64,000 nt of DNA from Gammaproteobacteria bacterium (GTDB lineage Bacteria; Pseudomonadota; Gammaproteobacteria; Burkholderiales; Burkholderiaceae_C), in assembly GCA_018815325.1 (NCBI GenBank), contig JAHIYE010000009.1:93862-157861 (forward strand). The letters are read 5' to 3'. This document shows positions 15,842 through 24,083 of this stretch, one piece after another. The stretch's first letter is position 1. Every line of letters starts with the position of its first letter. The notes under the pieces were generated by a model that made no database searches, was not told where the DNA came from, and saw only the letters and a program-made list of their open reading frames with translations. Position numbers and translations under genes: made by a program.

Positions 15842-16638
15842 TGGTTCGGCAACGCTTTCAGAACCTGTGTGGAGTCGGTCACGAAGCCGAAGCACTTCTT
15901 CACGTTCCAGATCGTCGCTTCGGCACAAAAGTCGGGCGAGCTGGTGGCACAACAGTCCTCCAGCATGAGGCAACCGTAGCCGAGGAAGTTCGCATCGGTG
16001 AGCGTGTGCAATACGCACTGGTCGGTGTTGCAGCCCGCGAACAGGATGCTCTTGATGCCCAGGTTGCGCAGCATGCTGTCCAGCGGCGTGTCCCAGAAGC
16101 CGCTGATGCGGTGCTTGTCCACACAGTAGTCACCATCGACGGGCTTGAGTTCATCGACCACCGCGGCGGCCCAGGCGCCTTTCTCCAGCACATTGCCACC
16201 ACCACCGGGCAGCGGGTAACCCAGGCCGACGCCGGCGCCGCCATTGTCGTAGAGGTGGATCTGGTTGGGCGGCATATTGGCCAGGTCGGGCCGGTTGCCC
16301 CAGTTCACCCAGATCACGGGCACCCCAGCCGTGCGCAGCGCGGGCAACAGCTTTTGCAGCGGGGCAATGGGCGTGCGGTCCGCGGTGTAGTCCAGGCCCA
16401 GCGAATCGACCCAGCCACCCTGGGCACAAAAATCGTTCTGCAGATCAATGATGACGATGGCGGTGCGGCGCAGGTCCAGCACCACGTTCTGCGGCTGCGC
16501 GGTGATGCGCGCGCGCAGGGGCGCGGGTGGCTCCGTGGACATATCAACCTCATGCTCGCTTGCAACCCAGTAGTACTGGTGGCCGAGACCGAGACTGCCT
16601 TCGGGGCGGTTATCGGGAAGGTAGGGGTGACGTTTCAT
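15838..16638 (-). CDS. Isochorismatase-like cysteine hydrolase (RutB-like)
   Basis: Cysteine hydrolase of the isochorismatase superfamily, 266 aa. The catalytic triad is visible as Asp in VIIDLQNDFC, Lys in YCVDKHRISGFW and Cys in FAGCNTDQCVL. It resembles the RutB/ureidoacrylate and N-carbamoyl hydrolase branch more than the biuret hydrolase at the end of the island, and it has a longer N-terminus (about 55 residues before the domain). An internal ATG at codon 33 (MSTEPPAP) could be an alternative start. It heads the operon cysteine hydrolase-amidase-tetR, divergent from the BMP operon. A carbamoyl- or amide-containing substrate is likely by family; the exact one is unknown. Confidence 0.82.
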   Translation of the reverse strand: MKRHPYLPDNRPEGSLGLGHQYYWVASEHEVDMSTEPPAPLRARITAQPQNVVLDLRRTAIVIIDLQNDFCAQGGWVDSLGLDYTADRTPIAPLQKLLPALRTAGVPVIWVNWGNRPDLANMPPNQIHLYDNGGAGVGLGYPLPGGGGNVLEKGAWAAAVVDELKPVDGDYCVDKHRISGFWDTPLDSMLRNLGIKSILFAGCNTDQCVLHTLTDANFLGYGCLMLEDCCATSSPDFCAEATIWNVKKCFGFVTDSTQVLKALPNQ

Positions 16639-16684
16639 CGTGGCTCCGTTTGCGTTCGGTTAAAGGGCATGCACCGCCGCAAGT

Positions 16685-16700
16685 TGGTGCGAACGCACCA
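16685..16700. promoter_or_regulatory. Inverted repeat TGGTGCG-AA-CGCACCA upstream of the BMP operon
   Basis: A perfect 7-bp-arm inverted repeat lies between the divergent operons, 40 bp upstream of the -24 box of the sigma-54 promoter. Its arms contain the GGTGC/GCACC core seen in NtrC sites but in the opposite orientation, and another GCACC lies at 16671. A related sequence precedes atzF. It could be an activator site for the BMP promoter or an operator for the divergent operon. Confidence 0.4.
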
Positions 16701-16739
16701 TTTGCGGGCCGACTTCGACCGCCAACGGCACATAAACAC

Positions 16740-16755
16740 TGGCACTGTTATTGCA
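16740..16755 (+). promoter_or_regulatory. Sigma-54 promoter of the BMP-atzGEH operon
   Basis: TGGCACTGTTATTGCA is an exact match to TGGCAC-N5-TTGCA. The predicted start is near 16767, giving a leader of about 50 bases with GCGAAAGG before the ATG at 16817. This is the best sigma-54 promoter in the window. Confidence 0.8.
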
Positions 16756-16769
16756 GGGCATGGCTCTGT

Positions 16770-16789
16770 AAGTAATTAGTTATTTACTT
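16770..16789. promoter_or_regulatory. Dyad AAGTAA-N8-TTACTT at the BMP start point
   Basis: An AT-rich inverted repeat with 6-bp arms lies immediately after the predicted transcription start of the BMP operon. Its position fits a repressor operator for the TetR or GntR protein encoded in the island. The sequence differs from the dyad at the atzF start, so the two sites probably have different binders if both are real. Confidence 0.4.
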
Positions 16790-16816
16790 CACTCATCACT
16801 AAGCGAAAGGTATGCC

Positions 16817-17797
16817 ATGAAGATTTCATTCCCGTCTCGTCGCAATTTCACCCTGGCCGCCGCAGCGGCCGCCGCCCTGGTGTTGACGCCCATGGCGTAT
16901 GCAGCAGACCCGCTGGCCGTGGGCATCCTGATCCCGGGCTCCAAATCGGACAAAGGCTGGATGGAATCCGGCTACGATGGTCTGGTCGCCGCGCAGAAGG
17001 AGTACGGCGACAAGATCAAGGTGCAGATGATTGAAAACATCAACTACGCCGATATGGAGCAGGCCCTGACAAACCTCGCCTCCAAGAACAAGCTGGTGAT
17101 TGGCGTGGGTGGCCAGACGCAGGCCGCCGTGATGAAGGTTGCCAAGCGCTTTCCCAACACCAAGTTTTCCATCGTGGGCGGCAACAAGGCAGAAGATATG
17201 CCGAACGTGGCGGGCTACGATGTGAAGCAGGCTGAAATTGCCTTCGTCGCCGGTGCCGCCGCCGCGATGTTATCGAAGAACGGCGCCGTGAGCTACGTGG
17301 GTGGCATGGAGATCCCCTCAATCGTGAACGCCGGCAAGGAGTTCGGCAACGGGGCCAAGTACATCAATCCTAAGATCAAGTACTTCGAGAACTACACGGG
17401 TGACTTTGACAACGTAGCGAAGTCCAAGGAAGCCACCCTCGCCGCCATTGCGCAAGGCGCCGACGTCCACTACCACATCCTCAACCTGGGTCTGCGCGGC
17501 ATGGAGCAGGCGGCCAAGGAGAAAGGCACGAAGATCGTCGGCAGCTATACCGACCGCTGCGGCACCGACCCGCTGTACAACGCGTACAGCATCACGGGTG
17601 TGGGCTACCAGGTGCAGTACGCCATTTCCGAGGCTGCAAAAGGCTCGTGGAAAGCTGGCTACAAGCCGTTCGGTCTGGCCATGGGCGCCAAAGCTTCGGA
17701 CATGGTCGTGTGCGGTGCCACACCTGAGATGAAGAAGAAGCTGGAAGAGATCAAGAAGGACATCCTCAGCGGCAAGATCAAGGTGCTGGAGGGCTGA
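16817..17797 (+). CDS. BMP-family ABC transporter substrate-binding protein
   Basis: Periplasmic binding protein of the basic membrane protein (BMP/Med) family, 326 aa, which bind nucleosides, purines and related ring compounds. A signal peptide covers about residues 1-29 (RRNFTLAAAAAAALVLTPMAYAA). The mature start PLAVGILIPGSKSDKGWMESGYDGL and the later GVGYQVQYAISEAAKGSWKAG fit the family. It is the first gene of an operon with a double ATPase, two permeases and the atzG/E/H-like genes, so the ligand is probably a nitrogen-rich ring such as a pyrimidine, purine product or cyanuric acid. Confidence 0.9.
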   Translation: MKISFPSRRNFTLAAAAAAALVLTPMAYAADPLAVGILIPGSKSDKGWMESGYDGLVAAQKEYGDKIKVQMIENINYADMEQALTNLASKNKLVIGVGGQTQAAVMKVAKRFPNTKFSIVGGNKAEDMPNVAGYDVKQAEIAFVAGAAAAMLSKNGAVSYVGGMEIPSIVNAGKEFGNGAKYINPKIKYFENYTGDFDNVAKSKEATLAAIAQGADVHYHILNLGLRGMEQAAKEKGTKIVGSYTDRCGTDPLYNAYSITGVGYQVQYAISEAAKGSWKAGYKPFGLAMGAKASDMVVCGATPEMKKKLEEIKKDILSGKIKVLEG

Positions 17798-17802
17798 TCA
17801 CC

Positions 17803-19419
17803 GTGCGTATCGAGGCTGTCACCGGTACGGGCGCAGGCGCACAGGCGACGCCACCCTCTGTGGCGCCGCTGCTGCGGCTGGAGGGTCTCGCCAAGCGTTT
17901 CGGCTCGCTGCAGGCGCTGGCGGATGTCTCGCTGGCGCTGATGCCGGGTGAGGTGCACTGCCTGCTCGGCGAGAACGGTGCCGGGAAGTCCACGCTGTGT
18001 AATCTGGTGTTTGGCGTGCACAGCCCGGACGCAGGGCAGATGGAGCTCAACGGTGTGCCCTACACCCCGCGCTCGCCCGCTGATGCACTGGCCCATGGCA
18101 TCGCGATGGTGCACCAGCATTTCAGCCTTGTACCGGACCTGACAGTCGTCGACAACATGCTGCTCGGCCAGTCTCACGGCGTACTAGACCGCCGTGGCTG
18201 GGCCGCCAGGCTGGACAACATGCGCGAGCGCTACGGTCTCGCGCTTGACCCGTATGCGCGCATCCAGGACCTGTCCGTGGGAGAGCGACAGCGCGTGGAG
18301 ATCGTCAAGTGCCTGGTGCGCGAGCCCAAGCTGCTTGTGCTCGACGAGCCTACCGCCGTGCTGTTGCCCGAGGAAATAGAAGCGCTGCTCACGGTATGCG
18401 AACGCGTTGCTGCGCAGGGTTGCGGTGTGGTGCTCGTCACGCACAAGCTGGCCGAGATCCGGCTGGTGGCACGCCGCGCGACCGTGTTGCGTGGCGGTCG
18501 CGTGGTCGCACGTTCAGATGCGCCAGCACAGGAAATTGACATGCTGGTACGCGCCATGATCCAGCGCGAGCTGCAGGCAGCCGCTCCCGCCGTGACGCAG
18601 GCGCACGCCGTGAAAGCAGCACCCGAGACGCTGCCGCCTGGCGAGATGGCGCTGCTGGCCGACGGACTCACCGTTCGCGATGCGGATGGCGTGCTGCGCC
18701 TCGACAAGTTCACGCTGATGGTGGCGCCGGGCGAGATCGTCGCTGTCGCCGGGGTGGAAGGCAATGGCCAGAGCGAACTCGGCGCCGTGCTATCGGGCAT
18801 GCTCAAACCGACCGAAGGACGCTTTCACATCTTCGGCGAAGAGATGACGGGCCGGCCACCCAAGACATTGACCGCCGCAGGCTGCGGCGTGGTACCCGAA
18901 GACCGCCACGCGCTTGCCTGTGTGCCGGGCATGAGTGTGGCCGAGAACATGATGCTGGACCGGCTGGGCAGCTTCCGCCGGCGCGGCCTGCTGGACCGCC
19001 AGGCACTCAACCAGGCGTCACGCGAGCTGATGCAACGGTTCGACGTACGCGCCGCAAGCCCGGATGTGGCCTTCGGTGGCCTCTCAGGCGGCAACCAGCA
19101 GAAGGCCGTGCTCGCACGCGAACTCACGCTCAATCCGCTGCGCTTTCTGCTTGCGGCACAAGCTACACGCGGCCTTGACGTCGGCGCGGTGGAGGCTATC
19201 TACGGGCATATCCGTGCGGTTGCCGCACGCGGCGTCGGTGTTTTGCTTATCTCGTCGGAACTCGATGAGCTGCTGGCAGTCGCCGACCGTATCGTGGTGC
19301 TCTACCGCGGTCGCCTGATGGGTATGTGCAAGGCCGACCCGGCCGAGCGTCCCCGCATCGGTGCCTGGATGGCTGGGCACGATGTCCGCACGCCGGTGCA
19401 CGAAGAGGCCCTGGCATGA
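17803..19419 (+). CDS. Two-domain ABC transporter ATPase (nucleoside/BMP type)
   Basis: ATPase with two tandem ABC domains, 538 aa, starting at GTG 17803, five bases after the BMP gene. Domain 1 is complete: Walker A GENGAGKSTL, signature LSVGERQRVEIVK, Walker B LLVLDEPTAVL and switch histidine VLVTHKLAEI. Domain 2 is degenerate, as usual in this class: GVEGNGQSELG in place of Walker A, signature LSGGNQQKAVLAREL and FLLAAQATRGLDVGA in place of Walker B, with alanine where proline is common. It feeds the two permeases encoded next, the first overlapping by ATGA. Confidence 0.9.
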   Translation: MRIEAVTGTGAGAQATPPSVAPLLRLEGLAKRFGSLQALADVSLALMPGEVHCLLGENGAGKSTLCNLVFGVHSPDAGQMELNGVPYTPRSPADALAHGIAMVHQHFSLVPDLTVVDNMLLGQSHGVLDRRGWAARLDNMRERYGLALDPYARIQDLSVGERQRVEIVKCLVREPKLLVLDEPTAVLLPEEIEALLTVCERVAAQGCGVVLVTHKLAEIRLVARRATVLRGGRVVARSDAPAQEIDMLVRAMIQRELQAAAPAVTQAHAVKAAPETLPPGEMALLADGLTVRDADGVLRLDKFTLMVAPGEIVAVAGVEGNGQSELGAVLSGMLKPTEGRFHIFGEEMTGRPPKTLTAAGCGVVPEDRHALACVPGMSVAENMMLDRLGSFRRRGLLDRQALNQASRELMQRFDVRAASPDVAFGGLSGGNQQKAVLARELTLNPLRFLLAAQATRGLDVGAVEAIYGHIRAVAARGVGVLLISSELDELLAVADRIVVLYRGRLMGMCKADPAERPRIGAWMAGHDVRTPVHEEALA

Positions 19420-20495
19420 GCGCCGCACTCACTACGTGGCGCAGCCTGCGACCCGGTCCGGCGCTCGGCATGTCCGTGGCTGCCGTGGCGATCGCATTTC
19501 TGATCGGCGGAGTACTTGTCACGCTGATGGGCGTGCCCGTGGGCCAGGCAGTCGCGGCCTTCGCCGATGGCGCCTGGGGTTCGCCCTATGCGTTTGCGGC
19601 ATCAATCAATCGCGCCTTGGTGCTGATGCTGGTCGGCCTGGGCTTTGTGCTGGCCGAGCGTGCGAACCTGACCAATGTAGGCGGGGAAGGTCAGATCGCA
19701 GTGGGCGGCATTGCTGCCGCCGCGTTCGCGCTCTGGCCGCCCGTGGCCGGCCTGCCGTTTGGCCTCGCTTTCATCGTGCCCATGCTCGGGGCCTGCCTCG
19801 CGGGCGCGCTGTGGGGCGGCATCGCAGGCATGCTGAAAGTCAAGGCAGGCACAAACGAAGTGATCGCAACGCTGTTGCTGTCGTTCATCGCGGTATGGAT
19901 GGTCTACGGCAGCGTACAGAGCGAGCAGTTGCTGCGGCGTCCGATGACCACCTCAGCAACGCTGCCCGAATCGCTGGAAATTCCTGTTCCGACCCAGTTG
20001 CCACTGCTGTTCGGTGACGCTTCGATGCCCCTTCATGCAGGTTTGCCAATCGGCATCGTCTGCGCATTGGTCGTTGCTGTCGTACTGGGGTTTACGGTGC
20101 TCGGCCTGCGCCTGCGCGCAACCGGCCTGAACGCGCGCGCCGCGCGCCGCGCCGGCATGGCCGTGGACCGGCTGACCGTGGGCGTGCTGTGCGCCGCCGG
20201 TGCGCTCGGCGGACTGGCAGGTGCCTGCATGCTGCAAGGCGAGCAGTACACGCTGAAAGCCGGCTTTTCGTCCGGCTACGGCTTTGACGGCCTCGTCGTC
20301 GGTCTGCTTGCTCGCGGCTCGGTCCCCGGCGTGATTGCAGGCTCGCTGCTGTTCGGCTTCCTGCGTTCGGGTGGCATCAACATGGAAATGGTGGCGCGGG
20401 TGCCCACGGCGCTTGTCGTGGTGATCCAGGGCCTGATCATCGTGATCCTGGCCGGCGCAGCGCTCGCCATCCAGCGCATGGAGGCCCGCAAATGA
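19416..20495 (+). CDS. ABC transporter permease, BMP/nucleoside type, subunit 1
   Basis: Inner-membrane permease of 359 aa with about eight to ten hydrophobic segments. Landmarks are VGLGFVLAERANLTNVGGEGQI and NEVIATLLLSFIA, which are typical of YufP/NupB-like permeases. The ATG at 19416 overlaps the ATPase stop (ATGA), which fixes the start even though the frame is open from 19326. Its own stop overlaps the next permease start in the same way. It partners subunit 2 to form the channel for the BMP-bound ligand. Confidence 0.9.
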   Translation: MSAALTTWRSLRPGPALGMSVAAVAIAFLIGGVLVTLMGVPVGQAVAAFADGAWGSPYAFAASINRALVLMLVGLGFVLAERANLTNVGGEGQIAVGGIAAAAFALWPPVAGLPFGLAFIVPMLGACLAGALWGGIAGMLKVKAGTNEVIATLLLSFIAVWMVYGSVQSEQLLRRPMTTSATLPESLEIPVPTQLPLLFGDASMPLHAGLPIGIVCALVVAVVLGFTVLGLRLRATGLNARAARRAGMAVDRLTVGVLCAAGALGGLAGACMLQGEQYTLKAGFSSGYGFDGLVVGLLARGSVPGVIAGSLLFGFLRSGGINMEMVARVPTALVVVIQGLIIVILAGAALAIQRMEARK

Positions 20496-21415
20496 TGGAT
20501 CCCGAACTCGCCGCCGTCTTCGTCGGCTCCAGCATTCGCCTCGCCGCACCGCTGTTGCTGGCGGCCACTGGCGAACTCGTGAGTGAGCGTGCCGGCGTCC
20601 TCAACATGAGTGTCGAAGGCATGATGCTCACCGGTGCCTTCGCAGGCGCCGTGGGCTCATGGGCCACGGGTTCACCACTCATTGGCCTTGCGTTCGGCAT
20701 CCTGTGCGTGGTGCCCATAGCCTGGCTGCAGGCTTTCCTCAGCATCACGCTGCGCGCCAACCAGATCGTCACGGGCATCGGCATCAACATCCTGGTGCTG
20801 GGCGCCACCACGCTCGGTTACCGTGCACTGTTCGGCAGCCGCTCGCGCGCCGAGATCCCCGGGCTGGAGAAATGGGCGCCACCCGGCCTTGCGGACATCC
20901 CGGTACTGGGCGAGAACGTATTCCGCCAGACATGGCTGCTGTATCTGGCTGTGCTGCTCGTGATCGGTGTGGCCTGGGTCATGCGCTCGACGTCCATCGG
21001 ACTGGCCGTGCATGCTGCAGGTACGGCACCTCAGGCTGCGGCGAACTCCGGGCTCAAGGTCACCCGCATCCGTTACGGCGCCGTCCTGTTTACCGGCTTC
21101 ATGTCGGCGCTCGCGGGCTGCTTTCTCTCGATCGGCGACATCCACACCTTCACAGAAGGCATGACCAGCGGGGCGGGCTATCTGGCCATCGCCGCGGTGA
21201 TCTTTGGCAACTGGCGCCTGGGGCGCACACTGCTCGCCTGTGGTCTTTTCGGCGCAGCCACTGCGCTGCAATTCCAGTTGCCGGCCATGGGGCTGCATAT
21301 TCCCAACGCGCTGCTGATCATGCTGCCCTATGTGCTGGCGTTGCTGGCGGTCGGTGGGCTGGTCGGCCGGCAGGTCGCCCCTGCGGCGCTTACCCAACCT
21401 TACACGGGTCACTGA
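20492..21415 (+). CDS. ABC transporter permease, BMP/nucleoside type, subunit 2
   Basis: Second permease of the BMP importer, 307 aa (YufQ/NupC-like). It has LAATGELVSERAGVLNMSVEGMMLTGAFAG near the N-terminus and GAGYLAIAAVIFGNWRLGRTL late in the protein, both characteristic of this subunit. The start overlaps the first permease (ATGATG), and the stop is followed after one base by the atzG-like start, so transport and catabolic genes are in one transcript. Confidence 0.9.
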   Translation: MMDPELAAVFVGSSIRLAAPLLLAATGELVSERAGVLNMSVEGMMLTGAFAGAVGSWATGSPLIGLAFGILCVVPIAWLQAFLSITLRANQIVTGIGINILVLGATTLGYRALFGSRSRAEIPGLEKWAPPGLADIPVLGENVFRQTWLLYLAVLLVIGVAWVMRSTSIGLAVHAAGTAPQAAANSGLKVTRIRYGAVLFTGFMSALAGCFLSIGDIHTFTEGMTSGAGYLAIAAVIFGNWRLGRTLLACGLFGAATALQFQLPAMGLHIPNALLIMLPYVLALLAVGGLVGRQVAPAALTQPYTGH

Positions 21416-21416
21416 C

Positions 21417-21629
21417 ATGGAAGAACAGGAAGTCCTTGCCTACGTACGCGCAACCACCCGCGCACTCCAGCTGTCGCTGGACGAGGCACGCACCCAGGCC
21501 GTGGCGCTGCACCTGGGGCGCACGACGGCGCTGGCACAGATGCTGGAAGCTGTTCAGCTTCTGCCCGAAATCGAGCCGGCCGAAGTCTACCGTCCCGCAC
21601 CGTTCCCGTCGCAAGAGGCCAGCCCATGA
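21417..21629 (+). CDS. atzG: AtzG-like small subunit (DUF4089)
   Basis: Small protein of 70 aa, easy to miss. It matches the AtzG/HpxX (DUF4089) pattern: a short helical protein with EEQEVLAYVRATTRALQL near the start and a C-terminal tail containing EPAEVYRP. AtzG is known to form a heterocomplex with the amidase AtzE and to be required for its stability and activity. Here its ATG at 21417 follows the permease stop by one base, and its TGA overlaps the AtzE start (ATGA), consistent with stoichiometric co-translation. Confidence 0.8.
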   Translation: MEEQEVLAYVRATTRALQLSLDEARTQAVALHLGRTTALAQMLEAVQLLPEIEPAEVYRPAPFPSQEASP

Positions 21630-23008
21630 ACAGCGCTGCACTTTTACGTGCCATGGCTGCGGGAGAGTTATCGGCGGCTGAGGTCTGTGAGCGCGCCATC
21701 GCGCGCATCGAGGCAACTGAGCCGAAGATCAATGCCTTCACCGATCGCACGCTGGTACGCGCCCGCGCCGAGGCCGCGGCCATCGACCAGCGCCGTGCGG
21801 CGGGCGAGTCTGTGCTGCCGCTCGCGGGCCTGCCCTATGCCGTGAAAAACCTCTTCGACATAGAGGGTCTCACGACGCTGGCCGGCTCCAAAATCAATCG
21901 CGGCCTGCCCCCTGCCCACGAGGACGCCGTGCTGGTGCAACGGCTGAAAGCCGCCGGCGCCGTGCTGCTGGGCGGGCTCAACATGGACGAATATGCCTAC
22001 GGCTTCACCACCGAGAACTCGCACTATGGGCCCACGCGCAACCCGCATGATCTGGCGCGCACTTCAGGTGGTTCATCCGGTGGCTCAGGGGCTGCGGTAG
22101 CCAGTGGCCAGGTGCCACTGGCGCTCGGCTCGGATACCAATGGCTCGATTCGCGTTCCCTCGTCGCTCTGTGGAGTTTGGGGCCTGAAACCCACCTTCGG
22201 TCGCCTCTCACGGCGAGGCAGCTACCCTTTTGTGCACAGCATCGACCACCTCGGGCCGATCGCCGACTGCGTAGAGACGCTCGCGCTGGCCTACGACGCC
22301 CTGCAGGGGCCGGACCCCGCCGACCCTGGCTGCCATGCACTGCGCGTGCAAGCCAGTGCCGGTACGTTGACGCAGGGTGCGACCGGCCTTCGCATCGGCG
22401 TGCTTGGCGGCTATTTCCAGGACAACGCGAGCGCACCGGCTCAGGCGGCCGTCGCCCAGGCGGCGCAGGTCCTCGGCGCACGCGAGACGGTTGAATGGCC
22501 GGATGCTGCGTTGGGCCGTGCTGCCGCGTTCATCATCACGGCGAGTGAGGGCGGCAGTCTCCACCTCCAGGATTTGCGTACCCGGGCCGAGGATTTCGAG
22601 CCGCTCTCGGTTGACCGCTTCATTGCCGGTGCGCTGCAACCCGCACACTGGTACCTGCGCGCGCAGCGTTTTCGCCGCCTGTACCGCGACCGGGTGAATG
22701 CGCTGTTTGCCACGTGGGATGTTCTGCTGTGTCCAGCCACCCCCGTCAGCGCGACCCTGCTCGGGCAGGAGTGGATCGACATCGGCGGACAACGCCATCC
22801 CACGCGCCCGTCCATGGGTCTGCTCACGCAGCCGGTTTCGTTTGCCGGTTGCCCGGTGGTGGTGGCGCCGCTCTGGCCGGAAGGCACAGACGGCATGCCA
22901 CTCGGCGTTCAGCTGATTGCTGCGCCATGGAATGAACATTTGGCGTTACGCGCAGCGGCTGAGTTACAGGCTGCTGGCGTGGCCGGCCCCAAGGAGCCCC
23001 TGCTGTGA
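21626..23008 (+). CDS. atzE: AtzE-family amidase (1-carboxybiuret hydrolase-like)
   Basis: Amidase-signature enzyme, 460 aa. The triad is visible: lysine in [15 protein letters not shown], the [14 protein letters not shown] stretch and the serine region [16 protein letters not shown]. AtzE converts 1-carboxybiuret to 1,3-dicarboxyurea and ammonia in cyanuric acid breakdown; the related HpxY acts in purine (oxalurate) use. The assignment to this branch comes mainly from the adjacent AtzG-like and AtzH-like genes, both overlapping it, because amidase motifs alone do not define substrate. It is distinct from the atzF and from the other amidase in the island. Confidence 0.8.
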   Translation: MNSAALLRAMAAGELSAAEVCERAIARIEATEPKINAFTDRTLVRARAEAAAIDQRRAAGESVLPLAGLPYAVKNLFDIEGLTTLAGSKINRGLPPAHEDAVLVQRLKAAGAVLLGGLNMDEYAYGFTTENSHYGPTRNPHDLARTSGGSSGGSGAAVASGQVPLALGSDTNGSIRVPSSLCGVWGLKPTFGRLSRRGSYPFVHSIDHLGPIADCVETLALAYDALQGPDPADPGCHALRVQASAGTLTQGATGLRIGVLGGYFQDNASAPAQAAVAQAAQVLGARETVEWPDAALGRAAAFIITASEGGSLHLQDLRTRAEDFEPLSVDRFIAGALQPAHWYLRAQRFRRLYRDRVNALFATWDVLLCPATPVSATLLGQEWIDIGGQRHPTRPSMGLLTQPVSFAGCPVVVAPLWPEGTDGMPLGVQLIAAPWNEHLALRAAAELQAAGVAGPKEPLL

Positions 23009-23391
23009 TGGAAATCAACCTGCCCGACGTGTTGGCCGAAGTGACCACACAATTTGCGCGCTATGAGCAAGCTCTTACAAGCAACGATGTCCTTGTGCTC
23101 GACGAGCTGTTCTGGAACAGCCCTCACACACTGCGCTATGGGGTTGGCGAGAACCTGTACGGTTACGATGCCATCGCTGCGTTCAGGGCTGGGCGCCCCG
23201 CTACAGGCCTGGAGCGGGAGGTGCTGCGAACTGTTCTGACGACATTCGGCCGCGACTTTGCTACCGCCAATATAGAGTTCCGTCGCAGCGGTGAATCACG
23301 CATCGGTCGCCAGAGCCAGAGTTGGGTCCGTACGCCCGAAGGCTGGCGCGTGGTGGCCGCGCACGTCAGCCTGCTGCCCCCCACACCATGA
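23008..23391 (+). CDS. atzH: AtzH/HpxZ-like protein (DUF3225, NTF2-like fold)
   Basis: Protein of 127 aa with the SnoaL/NTF2-like DUF3225 pattern: [39 protein letters not shown] and a C-terminal [18 protein letters not shown]. AtzH has been proposed to convert 1,3-dicarboxyurea to allophanate, the step between AtzE and AtzF; HpxZ is the homologue in oxalurate clusters. The ATG at 23008 shares a base with the atzE stop (TGATG); a GTG three bases earlier is possible. The stop overlaps the biuret hydrolase-like gene. Confidence 0.78.
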   Translation: MEINLPDVLAEVTTQFARYEQALTSNDVLVLDELFWNSPHTLRYGVGENLYGYDAIAAFRAGRPATGLEREVLRTVLTTFGRDFATANIEFRRSGESRIGRQSQSWVRTPEGWRVVAAHVSLLPPTP

Positions 23392-24056
23392 TGCGCATCG
23401 ACGCCCACCCCTTTGCGTTCGAGTTCGATCGAGCGCACACCGCGCTCGTCATCATTGACATGCAGCGTGATTTCATCGAGCCTGGCGGCTTCGGCGAATC
23501 CCTGGGCAACAACGTGGCGCTGCTCTCGGCCATCGTGCCGGCCTGCCAAGCCGTGCTGCAGGCCTGGCGTCGTGCCAGCGGCCTGGTCGTGCACACGCGC
23601 GAGGCGCATTGCGCTGACCTCTCCGACTGCCCGCCGGCCAAGCGCAACCGTGGCAATCCGACCCTGCGCATCGGCGACCCCGGGCCCATGGGACGCATCC
23701 TGGTGGCCGGTGAACCAGGCAACCAGATCATCCCCGAGCTGGCCCCCCATCCTGACGAAATCGTGCTCGACAAGCCGGGCAAGGGCGCCTTTTATGCCAC
23801 TGGCCTGCACGAGATGCTGCAGGCACGCGGCATCAGCCACCTCATTTTCATGGGCGTGACGACCGAGGTCTGTGTCCAGACATCGATGCGTGAAGCCAAC
23901 GACCGTGGCTACGACTGCCTGCTGCTGGAAGACTGCACCGAGAGCTACTTCCCGGAGTTCAAGACCGCGGCCGTGGAGATGATGCACGCCCAGGGCGCCA
24001 TTGTGGGCTGGACCGCTCAAAGCCGCCAGCTGCTTGAGCAGCCGGCTTTTCGCTGA
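23388..24056 (+). CDS. Biuret hydrolase-like cysteine hydrolase
   Basis: Isochorismatase-superfamily cysteine hydrolase, 222 aa. The triad is Asp in VIIDMQRDF, Lys in [10 protein letters not shown] and Cys in [18 protein letters not shown]. The segment [16 protein letters not shown] and the end of the domain CLLLEDC closely recall biuret hydrolase (BiuH) and triuret hydrolase, enzymes that deaminate biuret to allophanate. The start overlaps the atzH-like stop (ATGATG, either ATG usable). With atzF in the island, a biuret-to-ammonia route is complete. Biuret versus another small ureide is not settled. Confidence 0.8.
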   Translation: MMRIDAHPFAFEFDRAHTALVIIDMQRDFIEPGGFGESLGNNVALLSAIVPACQAVLQAWRRASGLVVHTREAHCADLSDCPPAKRNRGNPTLRIGDPGPMGRILVAGEPGNQIIPELAPHPDEIVLDKPGKGAFYATGLHEMLQARGISHLIFMGVTTEVCVQTSMREANDRGYDCLLLEDCTESYFPEFKTAAVEMMHAQGAIVGWTAQSRQLLEQPAFR

Positions 24057-24083
24057 CAGCGCAACGCTGCTAGAGTCTTGTCT

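Noticed and set aside
16671..16700. A standard NtrC enhancer
   Set aside because: GCACC and GGTGC are present, but spacing and orientation differ from the TGCACC-N5-GGTGCA pattern.
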